Below, piece by piece: positions 1 to 8,404 of a stretch of DNA of 29,379 nucleotides. Position numbers and translations under genes: made by a program. Under the pieces are notes generated by a model. The model was not told the origin of the DNA. It worked only from the letters and a program-made list of their open reading frames with translations, and made no database searches. The stretch comes from CAZEQD01 sp964514305 (GTDB taxonomy: Bacteria; Acidobacteriota; Aminicenantia; Aminicenantales; Aminicenantaceae): contig CAZEQD010000025.1 of NCBI GenBank assembly GCA_964514305.1, positions 1 to 29,379 on the forward strand, written 5' to 3'. Numbering within the stretch: position 1 is the first letter of the stretch; each line of letters starts with the position of its first letter.

Positions 1-20
1 AATAAAATAATATACAGAGC

Positions 21-56
21 GTATAGTATTATTAGCAAATAAATTTGTATAATTAA
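21..56 (-). promoter_or_regulatory. Two-box promoter/operator motif, copy 1 (left edge)
   Basis: The plus strand shows GTATT at 26-30 and GTATA at 47-51, a 21-bp offset, inside the pattern TATAGTATT followed by ATTTGTATAATTA. The same arrangement occurs near 11501-11534 and 14926-14958. This copy lies beyond the stop of the homocysteine methyltransferase gene, so if it drives a minus-strand gene that gene begins to the left of the window. Read on the minus strand it also resembles TTATAC, 16 nt, AATACT, a weak sigma-70-like promoter. Function is inferred only from the recurrence. Confidence 0.35.
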
Positions 57-76
57 TTTAAATAAATAATCTTTTT

Positions 77-961
77 CTATACTGGTTTTATAATTGCAGC
101 CATTCTTTTTATATAATCAGGGTTAGTACCGCAGCAACCGCCAATAAGATTGGCTCCATTTTCCATCATCTGAGGAATATAGCGGACATAATCATCAATT
201 CCTTGGGAATAAGTAGCTTCGCCTTCCTTGGAAAGAGATGGCTTGCCGGCATTGGCCTGAGCGATAAGGGGCAAGGAAGTTTTTTCTCTCATTATTTTGA
301 CCAGATCAACCATCTCAGCGCTATTTAAGGTACAATTTGTGCCTATAACCGGAACTTTTTCCTTTTCCAAAGTTTCTATACACTGGTCTACGCTGTTGCC
401 CATCAAGGTAAAAAAGCCGCTTGGATGGCAATTAAAGGTCATGGTCACGAAAACAGGCACATCAGTTACTTTTCTCGCCCCTTTTAAAGCGCAGATAGCT
501 TCCTTTAAATCGTACTGTGTTTCAATCAGAAGGAAATCAACCTGACCATCGCTTAGACCTTTGGCCTGTTCGGCATAAGCTTCTTCAAATTCTTCTTCAG
601 AAAATTCTCCTTGAGGCTTAAGAAATTTGCCCGTTGGCCCCATGCTTCCAGCTAAGAATTTTCCCTCAGGTTTTACTTCATTAGCAATGACGGCTGCTGT
701 CCGGTTTAGTTCGTAACATCTTTTTTCCAAACCATGAGACGAAAGTTTAATTTTGTTTCCACCAAAGCTATTAGTCAGGACTACATCAGAGCCAGCCTCA
801 AAATAGCTGGTATGAATTTTCTTGACAACCTCAGGTTTTTCTACATTCCATGCCTCAGGGCAGGCACCTTGAGGAAAACCGTGTCTGATAAGCTCGGTAC
901 CCATACCACCATCTAAGAGCACAATTCGTTCCTTAATTAAATCGAAAATGGAAACATTCAT
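77..961 (-). CDS. Single-domain homocysteine S-methyltransferase (MetH N-terminal / BHMT-like barrel)
   Basis: About 294 residues, the size of one homocysteine-binding TIM barrel (Pfam S-methyl_trans). It opens with LLDGGMGTEL, typical of the family, and carries the three zinc cysteines, in GTNC (Cys210) and GGCCG (Cys276, Cys277). It should move a methyl group onto homocysteine to make methionine. There is no folate-binding, corrinoid-binding or activation domain, so it is not a full MetH and must take its methyl group from a separate donor. I chose the ATG at 961 because GGGAGGAT lies just upstream; an in-frame TTG at 976 lies upstream of this RBS. It is the last gene of the acetyl-CoA synthase run, 116 nt after the RACo-like gene, so CFeSP or the corrinoid protein encoded at 14255-14887 are possible donors. 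S-methylmethionine or betaine as donor cannot be excluded. Confidence 0.85.
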   Translation of the reverse strand: MNVSIFDLIKERIVLLDGGMGTELIRHGFPQGACPEAWNVEKPEVVKKIHTSYFEAGSDVVLTNSFGGNKIKLSSHGLEKRCYELNRTAAVIANEVKPEGKFLAGSMGPTGKFLKPQGEFSEEEFEEAYAEQAKGLSDGQVDFLLIETQYDLKEAICALKGARKVTDVPVFVTMTFNCHPSGFFTLMGNSVDQCIETLEKEKVPVIGTNCTLNSAEMVDLVKIMREKTSLPLIAQANAGKPSLSKEGEATYSQGIDDYVRYIPQMMENGANLIGGCCGTNPDYIKRMAAIIKPV

Positions 962-1077
962 TATATCCTCCCTCAAATAAAATTTAGATAATGTTTAGAC
1001 ATAATTTTCTATTTTTTAGAATGGTCCAATAAGGACATCGTAATCCATAGATTATTTTCTTTGGTTTAATTTGAAGA

Positions 1078-3072
1078 TTATTTGACATCCAGCTCGCCTT
1101 TTAGAGAAGGGAAGAGGTCTATATCTGTATGAGGCAGAAATAAAGCTGCCATAAATTCATCCATGTATTGAGGTTCAGTATTGAGTTCAATGTAGGTCAT
1201 TTTGTCTGCAATCTCTTCGGCTAGCTGCATATTATTATTTGAAAGCAGGATGAGATAGGCTCCCAGCAGGGAACTGTTCCCCAGATAGTGGAATTTGTTT
1301 CTATCTATATCAGGTAGAAGACCAATACGGATTGCATTCTCGATGTTTAAATACTGGCCAAAGCCACCAGCCAAGTAGATATTTTCTAGCTGGGTAGAGT
1401 TTAATCCTAATTTCTTAAGAAGGAAAGAGCAAGCTGAATATACAGCAGCTTTACTCCGTATCAAATTAGAAATTTCATTTTCAGTCAAAAATAAATCTTT
1501 CGCCCAATAACAATTATCTGCCTTTTCAATTAAAAACCCAAGGCCAGTCTCAGTTTCTTTAAATCTTTTCTTATCTTTTTTTAGGTTGAATTTTCCGTGC
1601 CGATCAATATAGCCTCCATAAAATAATTCGGCCAAAAGGTCAACCAGCCCTGAACCACAGAGGCCTTTAGGCTTAAGGCCGTTTATTACTCTATATTCAA
1701 TCTGACCATCAGCTTTTATTTTTAAATTTTCAATCGCTCCGGCTGTGGCCGGCATTCCACATCTTATTATGCCGCTGCCTTCAAAAGCAGGACCTATCGA
1801 ACAGGCACAGGTCATAAGCCAATCTTTATTGCCAATAACCAGTTCGCCGTTTGTGCCGGCATCAATAAAGAGCGAAACTTTTTGGGAGTGACCATAAAGC
1901 GGCGTAGCCAGAAGTCCGGCTGTTATATCCCCTCCAACATAGCTTCCCACCAATGGGGAACAGTGAACTCTTCCTTCCTCATTCATCTTCAAACCCAAAT
2001 CTCGGGAGAGCAGTACAGGTACTTGGTTGATAGTAGACACATAAGGAGCCAAGCGGATGTAGTTCGGTTCCAGCTTCAATAAAAGATGAATCATGGTCGT
2101 ATTACCGGATATAGAAGCCAAATATATATCTTTAGCTAGAATCCGAGCTGAGGTGATTGCTTTGGCGATTAAATTATTGATTGACTGAATGATAAGTTCT
2201 TGAAGTTCCTCTAAATGGCCCGGTTTCTGAGCGTAATTTATCCTGGCAATAACATCCTCCCCACATTTAAGTTGTTGATTATAAGAAAAAACAGTCTCTG
2301 ATATTTTACCATTTTCCAGATTAACCAGCTGAAGGACAATAGTCGTAGTCCCGATATCTATAGCCAGACCATAAAGGCCTTGATTCTCCTCTTGACCTCT
2401 AACATCCAAGATGGTAGGAAGAGAATCCAAGTTAGAAAAAACAACAGAAATCTTCCCCTGGTTTTGGCGGATGATTTGAGCTAATTTCTTTAAAACAGAA
2501 TATTCGCATTTGATTCTTGTACACACATATTTTTTTTGAAGTTCTCTTTGCAGTCGTCTCAAGTCGCTGTAATTGTCATCTATAGTCGGTTGGGGAAGAT
2601 TAAGGTTAATTTTTTTTAAAGGAGGATTTACTTCAAACTGCCCAGATATTTTTTCTCTATGGCTTTCAAAGAATTGAGAATCATGAACTGTTTTTATCGA
2701 AAGCTCTTCAAATTGAGGAAGTTGAACGGTAAGATCGCTAGTGACTTTTGTTTGACAGGCAAGGGCATAGCCTTTATCTATAAGTTCTTGAGAAAGAGCA
2801 GCTGATGCTTTAACCTTATAATTTCCAGCTAAGATTTTGATGAGGCAATCTCCACAGCTACCCTTACCACCACAGCTTGCTTTGAGAGGAAGTTGGAGTT
2901 GGCGGACAGCTTCAAGAATTGTTGATCCACCTTGAACATCAATACTCATTTTAAAAGGAAAAAAGGTAAGTTTGAATTTTTTTTCGGTTATATTAGTCTT
3001 TGCTCCTGCCATTTTTTTATCCTGGACATTCGTAGAATGTACCCTACAATTTAAATTATTTATTATCTTCAT
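1078..3072 (-). CDS. acsV: RACo/AcsV-like reductive activator of corrinoid protein (2Fe-2S ferredoxin + ASKHA ATPase)
   Basis: Up to 664 residues. An N-terminal plant-type [2Fe-2S] ferredoxin domain has Cys67, Cys73, Cys76 and Cys106 (C-x5-C-x2-C-x29-C). A linker is followed by an ASKHA-fold C-terminal domain with the phosphate loop AIDIGTTT and later glycine-rich motifs (GTNGE, GLCGSGLVDLL, AGGFGQYL), as in RACo and AcsV. This family uses ATP to return inactive Co(II) corrinoid to Co(I). Placement 11 nt after acsC points to CFeSP as its client. The start is uncertain: the ATG at 3072 has no clear ribosome site, whereas Met21 (ATG ending at 3012) has AGGA seven bases upstream and sits just before the ferredoxin domain, giving 644 residues. 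A second, diverged paralogue lies at 12451-14277. Confidence 0.88.
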   Translation of the reverse strand: MKIINNLNCRVHSTNVQDKKMAGAKTNITEKKFKLTFFPFKMSIDVQGGSTILEAVRQLQLPLKASCGGKGSCGDCLIKILAGNYKVKASAALSQELIDKGYALACQTKVTSDLTVQLPQFEELSIKTVHDSQFFESHREKISGQFEVNPPLKKINLNLPQPTIDDNYSDLRRLQRELQKKYVCTRIKCEYSVLKKLAQIIRQNQGKISVVFSNLDSLPTILDVRGQEENQGLYGLAIDIGTTTIVLQLVNLENGKISETVFSYNQQLKCGEDVIARINYAQKPGHLEELQELIIQSINNLIAKAITSARILAKDIYLASISGNTTMIHLLLKLEPNYIRLAPYVSTINQVPVLLSRDLGLKMNEEGRVHCSPLVGSYVGGDITAGLLATPLYGHSQKVSLFIDAGTNGELVIGNKDWLMTCACSIGPAFEGSGIIRCGMPATAGAIENLKIKADGQIEYRVINGLKPKGLCGSGLVDLLAELFYGGYIDRHGKFNLKKDKKRFKETETGLGFLIEKADNCYWAKDLFLTENEISNLIRSKAAVYSACSFLLKKLGLNSTQLENIYLAGGFGQYLNIENAIRIGLLPDIDRNKFHYLGNSSLLGAYLILLSNNNMQLAEEIADKMTYIELNTEPQYMDEFMAALFLPHTDIDLFPSLKGELDVK

Positions 3073-3083
3073 TTTCTGGTAGT

Positions 3084-4421
3084 TTAGGTCAAATTGACAT
3101 TTTTAACAAAGGAGGGAATATCCGAAGCTTCCTGGCAGCCAACTATCACTTCCCAACCAGGAAGATTGTCTTCTAAATCACCGCTGATTTGAGATACAAA
3201 ACCTGGAATAATAATTTTTCTTGTTTTTACTTTCTCTTCCAGTTTTATCTCCTTTATGAACTTGGCGATAGTTTCTCCATTAAATTTTCCGGCTGCCCAA
3301 GCAGTAAGCACAGATTGACCTTCGGCATCACAAATAACAAGATGAGCTGAAGTCCCTGAATTTTCAATTTCCCCTGAAACTATAAAATATGTTAGGGAGA
3401 AATTAGTGGTAACAAAAACAGGAGACTCTGGAGTTGGTTCGCCCACAGGGTAAATTTTGGGATCTACCTGAATTGGTTTCTGAGGATCAGTGTAGATATT
3501 CTGGCGGAGAGTAAATAAAGTATAAAACAGAGCTGGGTCAAATTGAGGCAAAATAATAATAGAGTCGTATTTGCAGATAGCAACTGAAGCCTTGGCTACT
3601 AAATCAAATTTATTATCAGTTCGGATAAAGATGAAAAGAGGATAGCCAAAAGGTTTGTAATTCTGCTTAAGAGCGCTTCGCCTGATAATTGTATTGTTCT
3701 GGAGGAGTTGCCCCAAATTAGCTGTGTTAAGATTGAGAATGATATTTTTTAAGCCAGCTTGTCTAACTTTTTCTGCTTGTGCGGCCAGATTTTGAAGCGT
3801 TGTGGCAGTTAAAATTAGGCTGGCCCCATAATCTAAAGCTAATTTAATATCTTCGTCTCTTACTTCTTGAGAAAGCAGGATAGCCGGAGAATCATCTTTA
3901 ATAAATTTCAAGCAAGTTTTAAGAGCCTCCTTATCACCACAATTAAAAATTATACCTTTGGTTGATAATTCTTTTATTAGTTTAACAGTCGTTAACAGTT
4001 TTTGGCCCTGATCAGAGTCGTGGGATACTAAAAACAGGTCAGCTCTGAGTTCTTCGCCCACCCTTTCTACTTTATAATTTTCTATTTCTTTTATTTTAGA
4101 CTTAAGCAATTCTTCGCTTTCTGAAGTGTGAAGCTCGATTCCTATTCCCGGTTGATGAAAGAAAGTTTTTTCATGACGAAACATGACAGTTTCGTCCCCA
4201 ATTTGTAAAGGATGACTGCTACCAATCTTTATCAAACGAATGGGAGGCTCACTAGAGGCCCCTAAAGCAGCTTTGGCTTCTTCAGAAGCATGTGGGCATT
4301 GACTTAATTCCGCTTTCTTTTGAGCCAGCTTCATGGCAAAGGCCATACAGGTAGGGAAACCGCAGTCACCGCAATTAGTTTTAGGCAATAATTTAAATAT
4401 TTCTAGTCCAGATAAAGCCAT
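3084..4421 (-). CDS. acsC: Corrinoid iron-sulfur protein large subunit (CFeSP gamma)
   Basis: CFeSP carries the methyl group on cobalamin to the A-cluster of acetyl-CoA synthase. From the ATG at 4421 the protein has 445 residues, the normal length for AcsC. Cys17, Cys20, Cys25 and Cys42 form the N-terminal [4Fe-4S] motif (TNCGDCGFPTC followed by a distant Cys), which is needed to reduce the cobalt during activation. A central TIM-barrel region and a C-terminal cobalamin-binding region follow. The ATG at 4421 is preferred over an upstream in-frame start at 4457 because it follows AAAGGACAGAGA and begins one base after the acsD stop, which suggests translational coupling. The partner is the acsD product. 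The downstream RACo-like gene probably encodes its activator. Confidence 0.95.
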   Translation of the reverse strand: MALSGLEIFKLLPKTNCGDCGFPTCMAFAMKLAQKKAELSQCPHASEEAKAALGASSEPPIRLIKIGSSHPLQIGDETVMFRHEKTFFHQPGIGIELHTSESEELLKSKIKEIENYKVERVGEELRADLFLVSHDSDQGQKLLTTVKLIKELSTKGIIFNCGDKEALKTCLKFIKDDSPAILLSQEVRDEDIKLALDYGASLILTATTLQNLAAQAEKVRQAGLKNIILNLNTANLGQLLQNNTIIRRSALKQNYKPFGYPLFIFIRTDNKFDLVAKASVAICKYDSIIILPQFDPALFYTLFTLRQNIYTDPQKPIQVDPKIYPVGEPTPESPVFVTTNFSLTYFIVSGEIENSGTSAHLVICDAEGQSVLTAWAAGKFNGETIAKFIKEIKLEEKVKTRKIIIPGFVSQISGDLEDNLPGWEVIVGCQEASDIPSFVKNVNLT

Positions 4422-4422
4422 T

Positions 4423-5400
4423 TTAATCTCTGTCCTTTCCTTTAAACATTTCTTCAATATTTTTCTTTACAACCTCTACAGCTTTAGGATGGTGCATAAT
4501 AATAAGTTCCCCTCCAGCCACAAGTAAACTCATTGCTGTAGTTATTTCCCAATAAGCACTCCTAAGTTCGGGATTTCCCCATTCTGGATACTCGCTTTCT
4601 GGGGCTTTGGCTTCTTTTACCCGAGCACTTTCATAACCAGGATTAATGAGCATGGGAAAGTTCAACATATTGTCACCTGCTAAACCAGCTGTGCGTATGC
4701 GCTCCATGATAGAATAAGAATATTCCAGGCCATAGCCTAAAGTGCCGGTTAAAGGATCCATAACAATTTTTTCAGATGGAAAATTCATCTCACTTAAAAG
4801 GATATTAAGCTGTTTGGCCAGATTAACATCTATGGGAGTCTGAGGTACCAGGCAATGCCCATAAGCTAGACAGGCTGCCGTAATCGTCTTGTAATTGTCA
4901 GTTTCAACATAATTTATCAAACAATTCTCGCCAGCGGTGGCTTCAGCCACTTTTTTCATGACTTGATTGATTTTTTCAAAATGACTATGGCCGGTGATGA
5001 TTATAGGCACCTTCACCTTTTCTAAAACCTGTTTAACAACTTCCACTGCTTCTTCTGGGCTTTTATTTCCTTTTTCAGGATGCGTTCCTTCCAAGCGGAT
5101 ACTAATAGCTTCTGCCCCATATTCTTCAACACATTTTTTAGCCATTTCCCCAGGTTTATCAATGATTTGATGATAACAGTCGAGAAGAGCTGGGGGATAT
5201 TTAGCTGGAACCTTATCAAAGATTTCCATGGCTACTACTGGACGATGAGGATGTTCACCTTCAAAAAAATGGAAAGGCAAAGCTGTACTGCCACCAATGG
5301 TAATAGTATGGGACCTGGTTCCGCCCTGGTCAGGGGTGGCTCCAAAGGTTACTTCCCTAATTTTCCCCGGGTTCTTTTCTTTAATAAGTTCGATGTTCAT
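4423..5400 (-). CDS. acsD: Corrinoid iron-sulfur protein small subunit (CFeSP beta)
   Basis: 325 residues, close to the usual AcsD size. The N-terminus has the family pattern VTFGATPDQGGTRSHTITIG followed by a segment rich in His and Pro (FEGEHPHRPVVAMEIFD), as in AcsD and archaeal CdhD. It forms the TIM-barrel small subunit that pairs with AcsC and helps bind cobalamin. The start is well supported: GAGGAG lies about 10 bases before the ATG at 5400. The first 20 bases overlap the end of cooC, and the stop is one base from acsC, so translation is probably coupled through all three genes. Confidence 0.94.
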   Translation of the reverse strand: MNIELIKEKNPGKIREVTFGATPDQGGTRSHTITIGGSTALPFHFFEGEHPHRPVVAMEIFDKVPAKYPPALLDCYHQIIDKPGEMAKKCVEEYGAEAISIRLEGTHPEKGNKSPEEAVEVVKQVLEKVKVPIIITGHSHFEKINQVMKKVAEATAGENCLINYVETDNYKTITAACLAYGHCLVPQTPIDVNLAKQLNILLSEMNFPSEKIVMDPLTGTLGYGLEYSYSIMERIRTAGLAGDNMLNFPMLINPGYESARVKEAKAPESEYPEWGNPELRSAYWEITTAMSLLVAGGELIIMHHPKAVEVVKKNIEEMFKGKDRD

Positions 5401-6172
5401 TATCTATTATCTCCTCTTCTCTAAGAACAAGCTTAGTCATTAATCTATCTAAAGCTTTAAAAGCCAGGCTTTTATTAAGAATTGGCCAAATAGGATGACC
5501 AGCTTGATCTCTGGTCATGAGCAGTTTATCCTCTGGGATTAAACCTAATAAGTTAAGATTTTCCTCTTGAATAGATTTTCTGACTGAATCAGGCAACGGA
5601 TTTCTGGCTCGATTAAGGATTAAATATCTTCTCGCAACTCTGGTATCAAGCTCTTTAAGAAGCCTGTTAATCTTTCCAGATATCTGGATACCTCTTGGAA
5701 ATGGATCAGAGATAATGAGTAAATAATCTATCTTGTTGGTAGTTCGTCTACTTAAATGTTCCATGCCGGCCTCATTATCTATGACTACATATTCATAATT
5801 TTGGCTAATGGTTTGAAGAATATCGCGCAGGAGGTTATTGGCATAACAGTAACAACCTGGTCCTTCAGGCCTGCCCATGGCCAGAAGATCAAACTGAGGC
5901 TGTTCGACCAAGCTTGTCTGGATTTTATATTCAAGGAATTGTGGTTTACTCATTCCTCCTGGTATATTGGAAATCATGGCTCTCATTTCTTCCCGGATAG
6001 CACCCACGGTTTCTTTGAGATCCACTCCCAGAAGCTGGTTAAGATTAACATTGGAATCAGCATCCACAGCCAGAATAGAACGGGCCCCCTTATTGGTGAG
6101 CCAGCGGATAATCATAGTTGCTACTGTTGATTTTCCGGTGCCGCCTTTACCTGAAATAGCAATAGTTTTCAT
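5381..6172 (-). CDS. cooC: CooC/AcsF-type nickel-insertion ATPase, copy 1
   Basis: 263 residues. This MinD/SIMIBI-class P-loop ATPase starts with the deviant Walker A motif GKGGTGKST, has VDADSN after it, and carries the CooC hallmark Cys-x-Cys (GPGCYCYAN) that binds a metal ion at the dimer interface. CooC and AcsF mature CODH or ACS by ATP-dependent nickel insertion in the cytoplasm. The gene lies between acsB and acsD, overlapping acsD by 20 bases and starting 9 bases after the acsB stop, so its client is most likely the CODH/ACS made from the same transcript. Its ribosome site is weak, as often seen in coupled genes. A second copy at 11637-12431 has a different neighbourhood. Confidence 0.92.
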   Translation of the reverse strand: MKTIAISGKGGTGKSTVATMIIRWLTNKGARSILAVDADSNVNLNQLLGVDLKETVGAIREEMRAMISNIPGGMSKPQFLEYKIQTSLVEQPQFDLLAMGRPEGPGCYCYANNLLRDILQTISQNYEYVVIDNEAGMEHLSRRTTNKIDYLLIISDPFPRGIQISGKINRLLKELDTRVARRYLILNRARNPLPDSVRKSIQEENLNLLGLIPEDKLLMTRDQAGHPIWPILNKSLAFKALDRLMTKLVLREEEIIDNEHRTY

Positions 6173-6181
6173 CTTTTAAAT

Positions 6182-8386
6182 TTAAAATAAGGGAGGCAGA
6201 GAGAGAGCTGGATGATTCTTTTTGGTTATATATTCAAGAACTTCTTCTTCAGTGACAGCCACTGTTTCGTCTGCAATCATTTCCAAGAAATTATCTAATC
6301 CTTCTTCTTTACCTATCTGACTCAGAATTGGAGCCAGTTCTTCTTTTAGTTGCCTGTCCATCCAGACAATTCGTTTGGCCCCTCCGTCTGCGCTTATAAA
6401 TTTTTTACTTCCAATATATTGTTTGCTGTGGCCGACGAAACCAGGTGTCTGAACACCTCCGCCAACCGTGCCTGCCAGGGTTGAAAATTTCATCCCGCTG
6501 GGGGTCATTCCGGTATAGTCTCGGTATACAGTCATAATACCGTTGGTAGAAGGTAGAACACAAGAAATGCATTCAAAACAGCCACAGGAAGTCATTGGGT
6601 ATTCAATCAGGCTGTAAGCATTAAAGATTTCAAGAGTTTTATTAGAATAGAGATAAACAAACTCATTGATCCCTTCCCATTGGCCTTTGATGGGGTCAAT
6701 TACCTTCCCTTTTTTAACTGGCTGGTTAGGTCCAGTTGGATTAATTTTATAAGCAGCTTTACCATCCAGCCAATTGTAAGCTCCGCATAGGCCTGGGCGT
6801 TCAGGGGTAATAATACAAACATGGTTAGGAGCAAAAGATTGACATAAAGTACAGGAGTAAAAAGTATCAACTGCCTCATCTGTAAGATCTGACAGGCGTG
6901 CATCTCTTTTTTTATAGATTTCTCGGGCAAAGCCAATGAGCTCTAAGACCTCCTTCTCCCGTGTGTAAATTTTAATCTGAACTTTATCTACTAGCTTGGA
7001 GAATTCAGCGTGGAATTTGGCATGGAGGATAGAACCGAAATGTTTAAACTTAAAACCTTTCTGCTTAGCTTCGTGACTGATGCGAGCCCAATTGATATCC
7101 CGCTGTCCCATATGAAATACCCCATGGGCGGAGTTTATAAAATCATGAATCTGGCGCTCAAGAATAGGTTCAAAATCGGGTTGCATTTCTCGACCGGCTA
7201 TCTCTACCCAGATAGCTAAAGGCAGCTTGCTGCCTGCCTTTACCTCATCTATTTCCGGCCCAATAAGTTCAATTTTTCCATCTTCGACTTCTTCTAACTT
7301 TTTTGTAGTTAAAAATTCAAAACCTGGGCTTGATTGGCCGGCTAACTCCACATACATATCTTCTTTGCGCACTCGTTCACCTTGGAAAGCTGGGCCATAA
7401 GCTACGGGAATAGGAACTTTAGAAATGGTAATTTTGAGACCTCTGACTTCAATGGCCTTGGCCACAATCTTATCATGTGCCACAGGAGAAACAACATGTT
7501 CGTAAGTACATATACCAGTGGGCAGAATTTGATCAATATCAGTATCAGCAATCGTCGGGAAACCATAATTGATAGCTCCAGCCGCCTGAGCATGCTTTTC
7601 ATCGTCAACTGGTCCCAAAGCTAAAATGAAAGCAAAAACCCTATTTTTATTGTAGCGGAGGACTTTTTCATAATCGCCAGGCTTGGCTCCTCCAAAAGAG
7701 AGAGCTACTCTAGTGGCAAAACCTAAAGAATGGATACAAGCGGTAACATCAGAGCCAAAGGGAACCAATCTTGTCTCCCAGCCCATTTCCACTCCTTCTT
7801 CTTGAAGTTGTTGAGCCATGGATTTACCCTCAGTATCGGAGGACATAAAGACATAAAGATTTTTCTCCTGGAGTTCTCGGGCAATTTTAACTGCAATTTC
7901 ATTAGTAGGACAGTAGCCAACACAAGCAGCAAAACCAGGGGCTGTGCCGTCAACAAACTCTATACCTCTTTCTCTCATGATAACATCACTGGCTGCTCCC
8001 AACCATAGATTGCCGTCTCTGGGAGAAGATTCTGGGAGGTAGGGAAGAGGACTCTCAGTATATTTGAGAGCCTCGATAATTTCATCAGCAAAAAGAGTAG
8101 CCATTCCAGCATCGAGAGTATGACCAAGATAAGGAACCCAGAGTTTGTCCTCAGGCAAAGGTGGCAGCAGGCTTTTAGCTTCTTTGAGGAGATCAACCAG
8201 CCCGCCCAGGGTTTCAATCTTTATTCCCAGAATTCCATAAGATATAGGCAGATAATAACCTGTGTTGGGAAATTCTACTTTGGTTTCAGGATCTTTTTCT
8301 TTAAGAGCTTGTTTTAATTCTTTTTCGGCCCGAGCCACTAATTTATGAGCTCCTCGAATGGCTTTGGTGGCGATCAATTTTGACAT
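6182..8386 (-). CDS. acsB: Acetyl-CoA synthase (CODH/ACS alpha subunit)
   Basis: 734 residues. It joins CO, the methyl group from CFeSP and CoA into acetyl-CoA. The A-cluster ligands are all visible: Cys512, Cys515, Cys524 and Cys534 for the [4Fe-4S] part, and Cys601-Gly-Cys603 for the nickel sites. The spacing equals that of the Moorella enzyme (506, 509, 518, 528, 595, 597), with a constant offset of six. The N-terminal CO-channel domain and middle domain are full length, so this is the bacterial three-domain form and not the short archaeal CdhC. GAGGAA precedes the ATG. The gene starts 18 bases after cooS, and the two products form the bifunctional complex. Confidence 0.98.
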   Translation of the reverse strand: MSKLIATKAIRGAHKLVARAEKELKQALKEKDPETKVEFPNTGYYLPISYGILGIKIETLGGLVDLLKEAKSLLPPLPEDKLWVPYLGHTLDAGMATLFADEIIEALKYTESPLPYLPESSPRDGNLWLGAASDVIMRERGIEFVDGTAPGFAACVGYCPTNEIAVKIARELQEKNLYVFMSSDTEGKSMAQQLQEEGVEMGWETRLVPFGSDVTACIHSLGFATRVALSFGGAKPGDYEKVLRYNKNRVFAFILALGPVDDEKHAQAAGAINYGFPTIADTDIDQILPTGICTYEHVVSPVAHDKIVAKAIEVRGLKITISKVPIPVAYGPAFQGERVRKEDMYVELAGQSSPGFEFLTTKKLEEVEDGKIELIGPEIDEVKAGSKLPLAIWVEIAGREMQPDFEPILERQIHDFINSAHGVFHMGQRDINWARISHEAKQKGFKFKHFGSILHAKFHAEFSKLVDKVQIKIYTREKEVLELIGFAREIYKKRDARLSDLTDEAVDTFYSCTLCQSFAPNHVCIITPERPGLCGAYNWLDGKAAYKINPTGPNQPVKKGKVIDPIKGQWEGINEFVYLYSNKTLEIFNAYSLIEYPMTSCGCFECISCVLPSTNGIMTVYRDYTGMTPSGMKFSTLAGTVGGGVQTPGFVGHSKQYIGSKKFISADGGAKRIVWMDRQLKEELAPILSQIGKEEGLDNFLEMIADETVAVTEEEVLEYITKKNHPALSLPPLF

Positions 8387-8404
8387 GATTCTTCCTCTTA
8401 ATCC

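Noticed and set aside
5756..6179. Plus-strand open frames of 70-124 codons opposite cooC
   Set aside because: They are shadows of the well-supported minus-strand gene, have no family motifs and no ribosome sites.
7402..8217. Extra minus- and plus-strand open frames within acsB
   Set aside because: They overlap the full-length acetyl-CoA synthase, whose metal ligands are all intact in its own frame.
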